This document shows positions 44,821 to 54,188 of a stretch of 64,000 bases of DNA, piece by piece (position 1 is the stretch's first letter; every line of letters begins with the position of its first letter). The stretch is from Melioribacter sp. (GTDB lineage: Bacteria > Bacteroidota > Ignavibacteria > Ignavibacteriales > Melioribacteraceae). A program made the position numbers and the translations under genes. A model generated the notes under the pieces. That model saw only the letters and a list, made by a program, of their open reading frames with translations. It made no database searches and was not told the DNA's origin. The DNA lies in assembly GCA_020723965.1 (NCBI GenBank), contig DYHW01000008.1, positions 16,343 through 80,342 on the forward strand, given 5' to 3'.

Positions 44821-44863
44821 GGAGCTGGCTATGGGACTCGAACCCGCAACCTGCAGATTATCC
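44821..44863 (-). pseudogene. 3' half of a tRNA gene (remnant)
   Basis: On the minus strand the sequence runs GATAATCTGCAGGTTG, then GCGGGTTCGAGTCCCAT, then AGCCAGC, corresponding to anticodon loop, variable loop, T arm and acceptor strand. No 5' acceptor GCTGGCT or D arm is found upstream. Homology stops in the anticodon loop, ten bases before the left island repeat. The T stem already shows mismatches, so it is not functional. tRNA 3' halves are typical footprints of integrative elements. The isoacceptor cannot be named safely. Confidence 0.6.
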
Positions 44864-44872
44864 CGATAAATC

Positions 44873-45049
44873 GCATAGGCGTCAACTTAATTTTAGAAAT
44901 TTTTGATAGAAGTTGACCCTGCCGAGTCGGAATTCGTAAAGACAGTAATACATTATTTGGTTGATAAGAAAATTATCCTCGTCGTCAAAATTTCACTTCA
45001 AACTGATTGACGGAGTAAAATCGAGCAACATGTCGGAACTTGGGCAGTG
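44873..45049. repeat. 177-bp direct repeat, left copy, bounding the nos island
   Basis: It begins GCATAGGCGTCAA and ends GGAACTTGGGCAGTG. It matches 57009-57183 over its length, with a few substitutions and a 2-bp gap, by eye roughly 85 percent identical. The best conserved parts are the TTGATAAGAAAATTATCCTC block and the AAATCGAGCAACATGTCGG block. No coding capacity is recognised in either copy. Confidence 0.85.
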
Positions 45050-45097
45050 GAGTGTGGAAGCCTGATAAGGTATTTACTTTTTAATTTAAGAGAGAAA

Positions 45098-45382
45098 ATG
45101 AAAAACACTATAAATGTTCTAACACTTATGTTTTGTTTTACAGTTGTTACTCAAAGCCAAACGCAATTATTCATTACGGATGCACTAAGCGGAACCAATT
45201 TTAATCTTACGATAAAAACGGGTTCTGTAAATTTTTATTCCGGGTTTAATACTAACACATTGGGTGTTAATGGCAATTATCTTGGACCAACATTGATACT
45301 CCGCAAAGATGATTACATATTAACAGATGTTACGCAGTGCAGGAGAATTGGCTCCATTCCATCAAAAAATCCGAAGCATTAA
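45098..45382 (+). pseudogene. truncated multicopper oxidase gene (N-terminal fragment)
   Basis: From the ATG at 45098, after an AAGAGAG site, the product has a Sec signal peptide (MKNTINVLTLMFCFTVVTQS). It then shows a cupredoxin start, including TNFNLTIKTGSVNFYSG and NGNYLGPTLILRKDDYI. This is the N-terminal pattern of secreted multicopper oxidases just before the first copper-binding HWHG motif. After about residue 80 homology breaks into repeat-like sequence (ATCCGAAATTCAAA, GGATTTAGGATTTC) and the frame ends at 45382. All copper ligands are missing, so it is dead. Its loss probably accompanied formation of the island edge. Confidence 0.6.
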
Positions 45383-45538
45383 ATCCGAAATTCAAAATGT
45401 TAGTATCAAAACAATGCGATATTCACACTGCTTCTGCCCTGTTTTGGATTTTGACCATTTGTATTTATTTAGGATTTCGATATACGAATTTAGGATTTTC
45501 TGCAACATTATCGTTTTGCGTAACGCGAGAACCATAAT

Positions 45539-46363
45539 TTAAATATCTTGTTTTGCAAGTTTCTTTGAGGCAATAAAAAGCGGAATTAAACACCATACGG
45601 ATAGTGTGAATATTAATATGACAAACGAGAAAAACTCGCCGCCAAAAAATCGCAAAAGTTGAGCGCCTGCTGCGCCAAAAATTGTCGGATTGTCTAGAAC
45701 TATTAAGCTTCCAACTCGAACGAGATCAACAGGATTACCGAAAAGTGAAATGAATACAAATGTATTTGCCGTTTGTCCTTTGAGTAAAACGGTTCCACCG
45801 ATAACGAGTATATCATAAAATAATTCAAAGAAGAACCAAATAAACAAAACAGTTCCAAAAGCTTTAAGCTTTCTAAAAGAAACAATTGCAACGAATGCGG
45901 CAAGAATTAAAAATATAATTGAAAGAAGAAGAATTAAGAATACAAAAGAAATATATTTTGCAAATCCGCTGAAATCAGTTTCAAGAGCAATAAGAATAGC
46001 GGAAGAACCGAAGCCAACTGCCGTTGAAAAAAATATTGTTGCAAACAAACCCAAAAGTTTTCCAAATAAAATTTGTTTTCTCGAAATCGGTTGAGAGAAA
46101 AGTAATTCCATCGAGCCTTTGTCACTCGTAAAGCTTAACGTTCCCATTACAAGTGCAATTAGAGGAATAATGTACAAAGTCAAATTCAATAAACTCGCCG
46201 AAGTGCGCGAGAAATTTTGAATTCCCGAAAATCCTTCTGCGAGTAACCCCGAATAAGAAATTCCTAATACTAATATTCCAAAAATGATTGTGAATATTAA
46301 TGTCCACTTATTTCTTGTGTTGATTACAAATTCTTGCTTAGCTATCTCAAAAATTATTTTCAT
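45539..46363 (-). CDS. nosY: NosY, ABC-2 type permease of the nos maturation system
   Basis: A 274-residue protein with about six membrane helices and the ABC-2 permease pattern, including a DKGSMELLFSQPISRKQILFGKLLG loop. It pairs with NosF and NosD to supply the sulfide or copper-site component needed for CuZ assembly in NosZ. It is the last gene of the minus-strand nos operon, 25 bp after nosL. The stop lies near the edge of the decayed repeat region that follows the multicopper oxidase remnant. Confidence 0.92.
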   Translation of the reverse strand: MKIIFEIAKQEFVINTRNKWTLIFTIIFGILVLGISYSGLLAEGFSGIQNFSRTSASLLNLTLYIIPLIALVMGTLSFTSDKGSMELLFSQPISRKQILFGKLLGLFATIFFSTAVGFGSSAILIALETDFSGFAKYISFVFLILLLSIIFLILAAFVAIVSFRKLKAFGTVLFIWFFFELFYDILVIGGTVLLKGQTANTFVFISLFGNPVDLVRVGSLIVLDNPTIFGAAGAQLLRFFGGEFFSFVILIFTLSVWCLIPLFIASKKLAKQDI

Positions 46364-46388
46364 AATCTTATTTTTTGTTTACAGCAAC

Positions 46389-46877
46389 CTATTTTGAAGC
46401 TTCAATTCCCTTAGAAAGGTCATCCAAAGAAACAATCTCTCCATTTTCATTTTTCAAAAATTCTTTTGCGTCACTCTCATTTTTAAATGACACAAGACCT
46501 GAACCCATTGGTGTTTGAAATTCTTCGGCTAAAACAAAAACTGCTGCTTCAAATTTGATCCACTCGCCCGTCTTAAAATCATGAACAAATGTGAAGAGAT
46601 CTTTATTAGAATCTATTTTATTTTTATATGAGACTAAACAAGCGATATCGTCAAATTTTAATATCTCTGTAGTATTTTCAATTATTATTTCTCCTGCGAA
46701 TTTCGGATCTGAAATAGCCATTCTGCAAAAGGAACAAATATCTTCGGGATAAATTTCAACTGGTTCAACTTCCTTTTTCCCACAAAAAGAAAAAAAGAAC
46801 AAGCAACTAATTCCTAATAACAATCCTATCCACTGAAAAGTCGGGGCAGGTATGTTGGAACAAAATTTCAATTTCAT
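46389..46877 (-). CDS. nosL: NosL, copper chaperone lipoprotein
   Basis: A 162-residue protein with an N-terminal hydrophobic segment and candidate lipidated Cys25 or Cys32. The copper-binding motif CSFCRM is near residues 48-53, followed by KFDDIACLVSY and a TPMGSGLVSF segment, which are NosL hallmarks. NosL delivers Cu(I) to NosZ in the periplasm. It overlaps nosF by 4 bp and has a good GGAGGAGAT ribosome-binding site inside the nosF end. Confidence 0.92.
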   Translation of the reverse strand: MKLKFCSNIPAPTFQWIGLLLGISCLFFFSFCGKKEVEPVEIYPEDICSFCRMAISDPKFAGEIIIENTTEILKFDDIACLVSYKNKIDSNKDLFTFVHDFKTGEWIKFEAAVFVLAEEFQTPMGSGLVSFKNESDAKEFLKNENGEIVSLDDLSKGIEASK

Positions 46878-47584
46878 ATCTCCTCCACCAATGAAAGATA
46901 CAACTCCTCAAAAGTTTTATTTGTCTCAAAAGACTTTTTAATATTTTCGATCGACTCAAGCATTATCAATTTTCCATTAACAAGAATTGCGACGCGGTCT
47001 GCAAGCTGTTCAACTTCAGAAAGCATATGAGATGAAAATAAAATTGTTTTCCCTTCAGATTTTTTCTCTTTAATAAATTCACGCAAACGAATAACGCCAT
47101 GAGGATCTAAACTTACAGATGGTTCATCTAAAATTAAAATAGGTGTATTTGCCATAGCAACAACTGCAAGACCAAGTTTTTGAATCATTCCACCGGAAAA
47201 TTTGCTTATATGTTTATCAGAAAAACCGTTGAAGGTTGCTTCTTCGAGCGCACGATCGGCAACATCTTTGCTGATATTCCTCATCTTCCCATAAAATCTG
47301 ATTATTTCTCTCGCTGTCAAATTCTCTGGGAATACAACTCTCTGCGGTAAATAGCTCAAATATTTTTTCGCTTCAGTTGAATCTGATGAAATATCTACTC
47401 CATTGATCAGAATTTTTCCAGAAGTTGGTATGTTTAACCCTACGATTGATTTTATAGTTGTAGTTTTTCCGCTTCCGTTTGGACCCAATAAAGCAAACAC
47501 CTCTCCTTCATTTACAGTGAATGAAATATTTTTTACTGCAAAAAATTTTCCGTATTGCTTTGTTAAATTTTTTACTTCAATCAT
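46874..47584 (-). CDS. nosF: NosF, ABC transporter ATPase
   Basis: A 236-residue ABC ATPase with Walker A GPNGSGKT at residues 34-41, signature FSGGM in the KFSGGMIQ segment, and Walker B LILDEPSVSLDP. The family energises NosY. A hairpin-forming CCCGAC/GTCGGG stretch lies between it and nosD, inside the end of nosD. Sequence and context agree fully. Confidence 0.93.
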   Translation of the reverse strand: MIEVKNLTKQYGKFFAVKNISFTVNEGEVFALLGPNGSGKTTTIKSIVGLNIPTSGKILINGVDISSDSTEAKKYLSYLPQRVVFPENLTAREIIRFYGKMRNISKDVADRALEEATFNGFSDKHISKFSGGMIQKLGLAVVAMANTPILILDEPSVSLDPHGVIRLREFIKEKKSEGKTILFSSHMLSEVEQLADRVAILVNGKLIMLESIENIKKSFETNKTFEELYLSLVEEI

Positions 47585-47609
47585 TATTGAACCAATTTCT
47601 TATGGGAAT

Positions 47610-49001
47610 TCATCCCGACGAAGTCGGGAAAAGATTTTTTCTTGATACTTTAATATAAATCGTAATAAAAAATATATACGAAAAAAATATTATCAATAAA
47701 CTGCTCAAATTATTTTTTGGAGATTTGATCAGATTAAAATATTCTGCAATACTTCTTGTAGAGATCGGCTGCATCAATGGATAATTATCAAACTCTTTAT
47801 TGATTTCAATTACCGGAAAAATTGATGCGGAAATTGAAAGCGCTTGTGCTGCCGGGCTATATAAATAAAGTCTTGTTAAGGGATAATTACTTTCAAGGTA
47901 ATCAAAAACATTTTGGATCTTAAAACCGACATCACCGGTTCCATTTAGGTCTAAATCGTAACCGCCGTAATCATCCCAATAATTTCCCACATTTTTCAAA
48001 TTCCAATTTGATGAAGTTGTTTTTCCTATAATTTGAATCGGACTTAAATTATCAATAAAATTATTTTCGGTAAAAGTATTATTGATCGAATTTTGAAAAA
48101 TCTGAATAGCGGCATCATTTTTCATAATAAGGTTATGTTTGAAAAAATTATTTGTTGACGCTTCAAAGAATATTCCAATTCTGTTATCGATAATTAAATT
48201 TGAGTCGGCGGTTGAATTATGACAGTCTTGAATTAAAACTCCGAAAGAAGAGAAACTTCGATTCCTCAGAAAAATATTTTTACGAAAAGTTATATTGCGC
48301 GCGTACATTATCGCCGCACCGGCCATGTTATCGGTAAAACTGTTTCCGTAAAAATAATTTGAATCGGCATACATATAATGCAACCCGTAACGAACTTTAT
48401 AAACACGGTTGAAAGTTATAGTTGTATTATTAGCATTCTGAATATACATTCCGTCGCGAGTGTCAGTAATTTCATTTTGAGAGATTGTGTTCCAATGTGA
48501 ATTCCAAAGATGTATTCCGCTTCCGCGCTGACCGACATCAAGAAATCGCCTTCCTATAATTTTATTATTTTCAATTAAGTTATGCTGAGAGTGAAGAAGA
48601 TAAATTCCAAATAAAATATCATGAAGTTCATTATTGATAATTTTATTAAAAGAGGATTTTATTAAAATTCCCGCATCTTCGTTTACCAGCATTCTGCCGC
48701 TGTGTTCAATTTGGAATCCTTGAAGTACACACGAATCGGCTAAGATTGTAATAATACTTTCTGAGCCGCTTCCTCTAATCACGGCATTTTCATCTGAAAT
48801 AAGAACCAACCTTTTATTCACAATTAGGTTGCCTATGTAAAGTCCTCCTTTAACCCGGATTGTATCTCCAATATTTGAAGAATTGATTCTCGTTTGTAAA
48901 ATATTTTCTTCCGCAAAAGAAATTTTATTTGAAAGGATAAAACCAAATAGAACTATCCACAAACAATATTTATATCGATATTTCACTTCTTCGAAAATCA
49001 T
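47610..49001 (-). CDS. nosD: NosD, periplasmic beta-helix copper-site maturation protein
   Basis: A 463-residue protein with an N-terminal signal (about residues 13-30) and many parallel beta-helix repeats of the type NNxIxxNxxGIxL between residues 90 and 340, as in NosD and CASH domains. A C-terminal hydrophobic segment (about 430-452) may anchor it. It works with NosF and NosY. The last ten codons form a CCCGAC-TTC-GTCGGG hairpin in the DNA. Clade II clusters carry NosD of this layout. Confidence 0.92.
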   Translation of the reverse strand: MIFEEVKYRYKYCLWIVLFGFILSNKISFAEENILQTRINSSNIGDTIRVKGGLYIGNLIVNKRLVLISDENAVIRGSGSESIITILADSCVLQGFQIEHSGRMLVNEDAGILIKSSFNKIINNELHDILFGIYLLHSQHNLIENNKIIGRRFLDVGQRGSGIHLWNSHWNTISQNEITDTRDGMYIQNANNTTITFNRVYKVRYGLHYMYADSNYFYGNSFTDNMAGAAIMYARNITFRKNIFLRNRSFSSFGVLIQDCHNSTADSNLIIDNRIGIFFEASTNNFFKHNLIMKNDAAIQIFQNSINNTFTENNFIDNLSPIQIIGKTTSSNWNLKNVGNYWDDYGGYDLDLNGTGDVGFKIQNVFDYLESNYPLTRLYLYSPAAQALSISASIFPVIEINKEFDNYPLMQPISTRSIAEYFNLIKSPKNNLSSLLIIFFSYIFFITIYIKVSRKNLFPTSSG

Positions 49002-49017
49002 TTACCTAAAACAAATC

Positions 49018-49671
49018 TCAGTTATTCACTTTTTCTTTCTTTGATGATTTATACGAAAACCAGATTGCAGCTAATAAAAGCAATGGAATGACCGCCATAA
49101 AGTATGAACCAATATCAGGATAATTGTACACCTCGAAATTTGCCATAGTCTTATGCCCGAATAACGGTGGAGTAAATGGCTCTACTTTTATTGCTGCAGT
49201 CGGGTCCAAATTATGTCCATACAAATACAGTTTGTGATAAAAGCTCCAAAATGAAAAAATTCCGAAGTAAGTGAACAAGACAAAAAGATCGACCAGCTTC
49301 GACATTTTTCCAAAAACAACAACTCTGAAAGCAAGCAGCATCACACCGCCAATTACAAACGGGATCCATTTGAATTCAGTGAAATCGTCTTCGAACAATG
49401 CTCTCATTCCTATATAATGATTCAATGAATTTATTTCTCTCAGATCATCGCGGTTTGGAGTTTTTCCACCTTCAAGTTTATATGAATAAATGTAAAGATT
49501 TAATCCGTCAGGAAACTGATTTGAATAAAGAGTCATATTATATAGCGGAAAAAAGAAAGTGGGCAGCAATAAAATTGCTGCCACCAAAACTAAAATGCGA
49601 CTTCTTAAATCAAGAGTAATATCAAAAAATTTTGTTCCCTTGCTCAAAAAAATTTCACTTAAATATTTCAT
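49018..49671 (-). CDS. nosB: NosB-like membrane protein of clade II nos operons
   Basis: A 217-residue protein with about five hydrophobic segments (28-47, 100-120, 125-147, 192-208 being the clearest). It has a characteristic loop with HNLDPTAAIKVEPFTPPLFGHK. I know of no defined biochemical function. A gene of this kind directly between nosZ and nosD is a marker of clade II nos clusters, where it is called nosB (for example in Wolinella). The position here is exactly that, so the name rests on synteny as well as length. Confidence 0.78.
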   Translation of the reverse strand: MKYLSEIFLSKGTKFFDITLDLRSRILVLVAAILLLPTFFFPLYNMTLYSNQFPDGLNLYIYSYKLEGGKTPNRDDLREINSLNHYIGMRALFEDDFTEFKWIPFVIGGVMLLAFRVVVFGKMSKLVDLFVLFTYFGIFSFWSFYHKLYLYGHNLDPTAAIKVEPFTPPLFGHKTMANFEVYNYPDIGSYFMAVIPLLLLAAIWFSYKSSKKEKVNN

Positions 49672-49707
49672 TTCTACTTCATTCTTAATTCTAAATCTTA
49701 TATTCTG

Positions 49708-51542
49708 TCATTTAACGAGCAAGTATCCTTGCATTTCTTGATGCAGTGCAGAACAGAAGTTTGTGCAGTAGAAGGGGAATACTCCCTGCTTATCCGCCAC
49801 AAATTCAATTACCTTCGTTTCACCTGGGTCTGCAACGATGTTAATGTTGTACTCATTAAGCCCAAAGCCGTGAAGTTCATCCGTTGTTTGTTCGATGTTG
49901 GTCATATAGATCGTAACCTTATCACCCTTATTGACTTCGATCTTTGTCGGCTCGAAGCTGGAACGAACGGCAACCATATACACTTCGACGTTCTTGCCGC
50001 TGCGAACGATCTTAGCGTCTTTGATATCCCAGATCGCCTTCGGATGTTTGTTCTCTTCTTTCGGATAAACCTCAATCGGCTTTAGCTTGTCGGCTTTGAT
50101 AATTTGAGCGTAATGCGGCTCCGGCTCGGTGAATGCATCGTACAGCAGCGACATTTTTTCACCGCTGATGTCAATGAGCTGCGATGATTCCGGCTGCGAA
50201 GGTCCGACACTTAGATGACGTCCGTGCGAAAGTTTGTTGAGCGCAACGAGATATTTCCCGTCCGGACTCTTTGTGTCCCCCTCTGCAGCGGTCAGGTGAC
50301 CGATGTTGTAGGAAACGGGAATCTTGTCGACCACTTCCCATGTTCCAAGCTTCCACTTTGCAACGGCGCTCTCAACAAACAACGATGTGTAAGCAAAACC
50401 CTGATCGTCAAACTGTGTGTGCAGAGGTCCAAGACCAACGTTGACTTCCGCATCTTTAATCGAATCGTAATTCAGCACGGGAATTCCATCCTCGTTACCC
50501 GTGAAATTTTTCTTCTGAATAGCCGTCAACATCTTCTCGAAGTTGAAGACCGTAGTAACGCTTTGCAGCTTGCCGCTGGCGATGATGTACTTGCCGTCCG
50601 GACTCACGTCCACGCCGTGCGGGGATTTTGCAGCGGGCAGAAGGTACACGACACCTTCGGCATCCTTCGGGTCGATCACCTTGGCACCGCCGATCATCTT
50701 GAATTTTCCATCCTTAATCGCTTTCTCAGCGTTCTTCCAGTTCACGGCAGCGACGTAGTCGCGATCTTTCTGTGTGGAGGGGTCACCTCAAGCTTGCCCG
50801 TTGCGCGTTCACTGTTGTAACAAGTCCAAAATCCCCAATCCTTGCTGGGACCCTTGCCGGCATCGCCGAGGTCGTAATTAAACGGAGGCATCAAGATTTG
50901 CCAACCAAGCGTCATAGTACCTGTCTTGGGTTCGACACCGATGCCTGCAACGATACCTTTGTATTTTGTCGCGTAGTCTTCAATCTTCTCGTAGGTTCCT
51001 TTGGGAAGTGGTATCGAGAATCGCGAACCGGCAAGCACATACTCGGTGTTCTCCGTAACGAATGACGAGCAGTGGTTACCCGAGACATTTGGCAGAGGAC
51101 CAAGAATCTGTTTCGTCTTGAAATCTCTCAGATCAATGCGCGCCATTCTGTTGTTTGCGTTATCCGAGATGAAGAGCCAGCGCCCATCATAATCACCGTC
51201 GGTTTCGCTGATCGACGGATGATGCGCATCACCCCAGGTAAATCCGCCAAGCATTTTTTTGCTCTCAACATCAAAACCATAACCGGTTGCCGGATATGGA
51301 GTGAAAACCGGAATGGTTGAGATGTGACGCATTGACGGGATGCCGTAGACATAGACTTGACCTGAGTGACCGCCGGATTTGAAGATGTAATACTCATCAA
51401 GATCGCCTGGTGCTACATAAGTTTTTACAGCGGCATCTTGAACATCAGAACGAATAGCGCGTCCTTTTTCCTTACTGTCACAACTAATGAAGAGAGTTGC
51501 AGCAGCGAACAAAATAAATGTGACTAATAATTTTGTTTTCAT
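49708..51542 (-). pseudogene. nosZ: nitrous-oxide reductase, clade II, interrupted by a frameshift
   Basis: Two adjacent frames together encode NosZ. The first (51542 to 50742, 266 residues) has a Sec/lipoprotein-type start with FISC at 18-21, DAHHP and other CuZ histidines. The second (to 49708) has the CuA site CTNFCSALHQEM and GLGPLHTQFD, HLTAAEG, KLSHGRH. The reading frame breaks near the CCCC run (coding strand) at 50779-50782. Before it the protein reads GKLEVT, after it QKDRDYVAAVNWK in the other frame. Restoring one frame gives about 611 residues, normal for clade II. It could be a sequencing error, a real inactivation or, less likely, programmed frameshifting. The G+C of most of the gene is about 53 percent in sampled lines, far above its neighbours. 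Confidence 0.9.
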
Positions 51543-51596
51543 ACTGAATTCTTCTCCTTTTTTTAGGGTTGTTAATTGTTTAGTATTTTAGTGCTT

Positions 51597-52817
51597 TTAT
51601 TTAGAAACACTTTTTTCCTTTTTCTTTAAGTCATAAGCCATTCGGATTTTCTCTATAGCTTCTTTTCTTTCTTCAGTTGTTAATGGAATCATCGTTGATA
51701 AAACTATTTCCATTGTCCCAGTTGGTTTCATCAAGAAGTCATCTAATGTTCTGCCAAATCTTGAAAGAACATCTTCGGGCGCCAAAGATAGGTCGGGGCC
51801 GATTTGCGAAGCGGCGTTTATTCCAAGCGAAGTAACCGAATGGCAAATAAAACATTTTTTCTGCACAAAGAATGCACCGGGCCCTTTCATCATTTTTTCT
51901 TCTGCTTCAATCTCTACTTGTGATGGAATATCTCTGAAATTATGATTAGGAATATAATTTAAAGGTATGTTTTTATTTTTCCAGCTTAACATTAAAAGAG
52001 CCAGAGCTTGCGCATCTGCAGTAGAAAAATTGAAATTCGGCATTATTGATTCTGCAACTAATTCTTTCGGATTTTTCAAATGAGAAACCTGCCATGTAAA
52101 TTCAGAAAGAAACCCTTTTATTCTTTCGTAATTAAATTGATCTGGTGTTTTATCACCTTCGTAAGTTAAATCAGGTCCAACTGTTCCTCCTCTTCCATTA
52201 ATTATATGACAGCTTCGGCAACCTTTTTCATCAACAAGCTTTTTTGCTCGATTAATTAATTCCATCCCTTTAGTTTCTTTTTCAAAGCGATGACAACCGT
52301 TACAATTCATCTGCATTAAATTTTTCTTATCACTGATAACGTAAAAATTGGATAGTTCTTTACCGAGCAAAGGTTCTTCCCAATCTTTGATTAAAGCGTG
52401 CGAGTCGTTCATATTAGTTGCATAACCCTGCCCACCGTGACAAGTAGTGCATCCGTATTCTTCGACCGGATGTTTCTTTAGAATTTCTTTCGGATGAGAT
52501 TTAAAAGGTTCGGGTGCATTTTCTAATCCTTCCCAACTAATACCCAAATGACAAGTGATACATCTATCCACAAGATTTAAATCCTTAACATAGATTTGTT
52601 TAATTCCTGTTTCGATTAAATCAGCTTTGTCTTCTCCCTTTTTTTCTGCGATGTAGTCGATAAAATCACTTTGATAAGAACGCCATTCTGGAGTAACATA
52701 ATCATAGAAAAGAAATCCTGTAACCAGAAAAAATAAAACTCCATAAAGACTTAAAATAAATTTATCCTTCTTCACAAAATCGAGTTTTGCATTTTTGTTT
52801 TTATGTTCCATTCTCAA
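51597..52817 (-). CDS. membrane-anchored pentahaem c-type cytochrome of the nos operon
   Basis: A 406-residue protein with an N-terminal helix (about 21-42) and five CxxCH motifs: CITCH, CTTCH, CNGCH, CRSCH and CFICH. It lies between the cytochrome b gene and nosZ. It is likely the electron carrier linking the quinol-oxidising cytochrome b/Rieske pair to NosZ in the periplasm, replacing cytochrome c1. Similar cytochrome genes are found next to Rieske/cytochrome b genes in other clade II nos operons. The haem count is read directly; the electron route is inference. Confidence 0.88.
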   Translation of the reverse strand: MRMEHKNKNAKLDFVKKDKFILSLYGVLFFLVTGFLFYDYVTPEWRSYQSDFIDYIAEKKGEDKADLIETGIKQIYVKDLNLVDRCITCHLGISWEGLENAPEPFKSHPKEILKKHPVEEYGCTTCHGGQGYATNMNDSHALIKDWEEPLLGKELSNFYVISDKKNLMQMNCNGCHRFEKETKGMELINRAKKLVDEKGCRSCHIINGRGGTVGPDLTYEGDKTPDQFNYERIKGFLSEFTWQVSHLKNPKELVAESIMPNFNFSTADAQALALLMLSWKNKNIPLNYIPNHNFRDIPSQVEIEAEEKMMKGPGAFFVQKKCFICHSVTSLGINAASQIGPDLSLAPEDVLSRFGRTLDDFLMKPTGTMEIVLSTMIPLTTEERKEAIEKIRMAYDLKKKEKSVSK

Positions 52818-52829
52818 ACTCTCTTATGA

Positions 52830-54155
52830 TTAAAACTTAACCGGAGGTTCTGGCCACGATTGCCAGGGCCAATAAAATTCCCAGTAAGGTCCTCGCAAAT
52901 ATGTTCCGATGATTGTAAATAAAACTATTAGTAAAACAACCAACAAGAAAATCATATTCTGTTTCTTTCTTTCCTTTGGGAACCAAACACCAACGCTATC
53001 AACACTTGATTTATCTAAATAAGGCCAAAATACAGTACCAATAATTAAGATCGCGGGAAGAAGAATTCCACCTATCAAAGCGCCGTTAATAGAAAAGCTA
53101 CCTATTTTTATTGTAGAGATCGTAACAATTTCTTGAAGCCATAAGAAATACCAGGGAGCTTTCGCAGGATTTGGAGTTACATTTGGATTTGCTGGTGCTT
53201 CGAGTGGTGCTGGAAAGAGAATTGATAAAATCACAACCATCAAAATTGTCATTAATGAAACAAGCCAAATTCTTCGTGTAAGATGCGGAACGGACGGAAC
53301 AGAATTTTTCTCTTCGTCAATTGAAGTAGCTCCAACATGAACGGTTGTTCCGTTGGTTAACCCGAGCAGGGAATAAGTTTTTGTTTTAATTGGTTCATGA
53401 TTTTCTTTTTTCTCTTTCAAGAGTTCTTTATCAACAACTGCAAGCCCACCATCTTTTCGAACCCGCCACATATGATACGCGAAAAGAATAAGTAACCCGA
53501 GCGGTAAAAAGAAACAATGTAAAACATAAAATCTGATTAATGCACTTTGATCGATTGTCGAACCGCCGAGAAGAAGTTCACGGATCCAATTACCAATTAA
53601 TGGTGCCTCACCAGCAATATTTATTCCTACCGTAATTGCCCAAAAAGCTAATTGGTCCCAAGGCAATAAATAACCTGTAAAAGCAAGTAACCATGTCAAA
53701 AGCAAAAGGACAATTCCGATTATCCAATTCAAAGGTCGATTCGACCCGACAGCTATTCCGTTTTTGTATCCACCGGTAACAAACACACGAACCATATGAA
53801 GAAAAACAACAAAGACCATTAGGTGAGTAGAAATTCGATGCATATTTCTCATCAACCAGCCGAATGAAACAACATATTGAATGTCTTTAACTGACCAATA
53901 AGCTCTTTCAACTGATGGAACATATAAAAACATAAGAACTACGCCTGTAAAAACTAAAATCATAAAAAGTACAAAAGAGATTGTGCCTAACCACAAAGAA
54001 TAATTCCACGATAAACTTGACTTCGACACTTTGTTTGGGAACCAATGAAGCGCAAAATTTTTTACAATTGCATCTCCTGCTTCTTTTTCACTCCCAGGTT
54101 GCCACGACCAAAAAAGTTTATGATAAGTTTTCTTAATTATGTCAATCACTTGCAT
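52830..54155 (-). CDS. cytochrome b of a quinol:cytochrome c oxidoreductase
   Basis: A 441-residue membrane protein combining the N-terminal b-type four-helix bundle with His pairs in RNMHRISTHLMV and RFYVLHCFFLPLG and the C-terminal subunit-IV-like part. The Qo-site segment reads KAPWYFLWLQE; the PEWY glutamate of bc1 complexes is Pro here. That variant, as I recall, occurs in menaquinol-linked bc complexes. It is flanked by Rieske and multihaem cytochrome genes, so it forms the core of a bc-type complex feeding NosZ. Confidence 0.9.
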   Translation of the reverse strand: MQVIDIIKKTYHKLFWSWQPGSEKEAGDAIVKNFALHWFPNKVSKSSLSWNYSLWLGTISFVLFMILVFTGVVLMFLYVPSVERAYWSVKDIQYVVSFGWLMRNMHRISTHLMVFVVFLHMVRVFVTGGYKNGIAVGSNRPLNWIIGIVLLLLTWLLAFTGYLLPWDQLAFWAITVGINIAGEAPLIGNWIRELLLGGSTIDQSALIRFYVLHCFFLPLGLLILFAYHMWRVRKDGGLAVVDKELLKEKKENHEPIKTKTYSLLGLTNGTTVHVGATSIDEEKNSVPSVPHLTRRIWLVSLMTILMVVILSILFPAPLEAPANPNVTPNPAKAPWYFLWLQEIVTISTIKIGSFSINGALIGGILLPAILIIGTVFWPYLDKSSVDSVGVWFPKERKKQNMIFLLVVLLIVLFTIIGTYLRGPYWEFYWPWQSWPEPPVKF

Positions 54156-54188
54156 TTACCTGCCCTTTTATTTTGTAGTGAAATCTTT

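Noticed and set aside
49708..51542. Programmed ribosomal frameshift in nosZ
   Set aside because: The CCCC site is not a typical slippery heptamer and no strong downstream pseudoknot was seen. NosZ is not known to use recoding, so an error or mutation is preferred.
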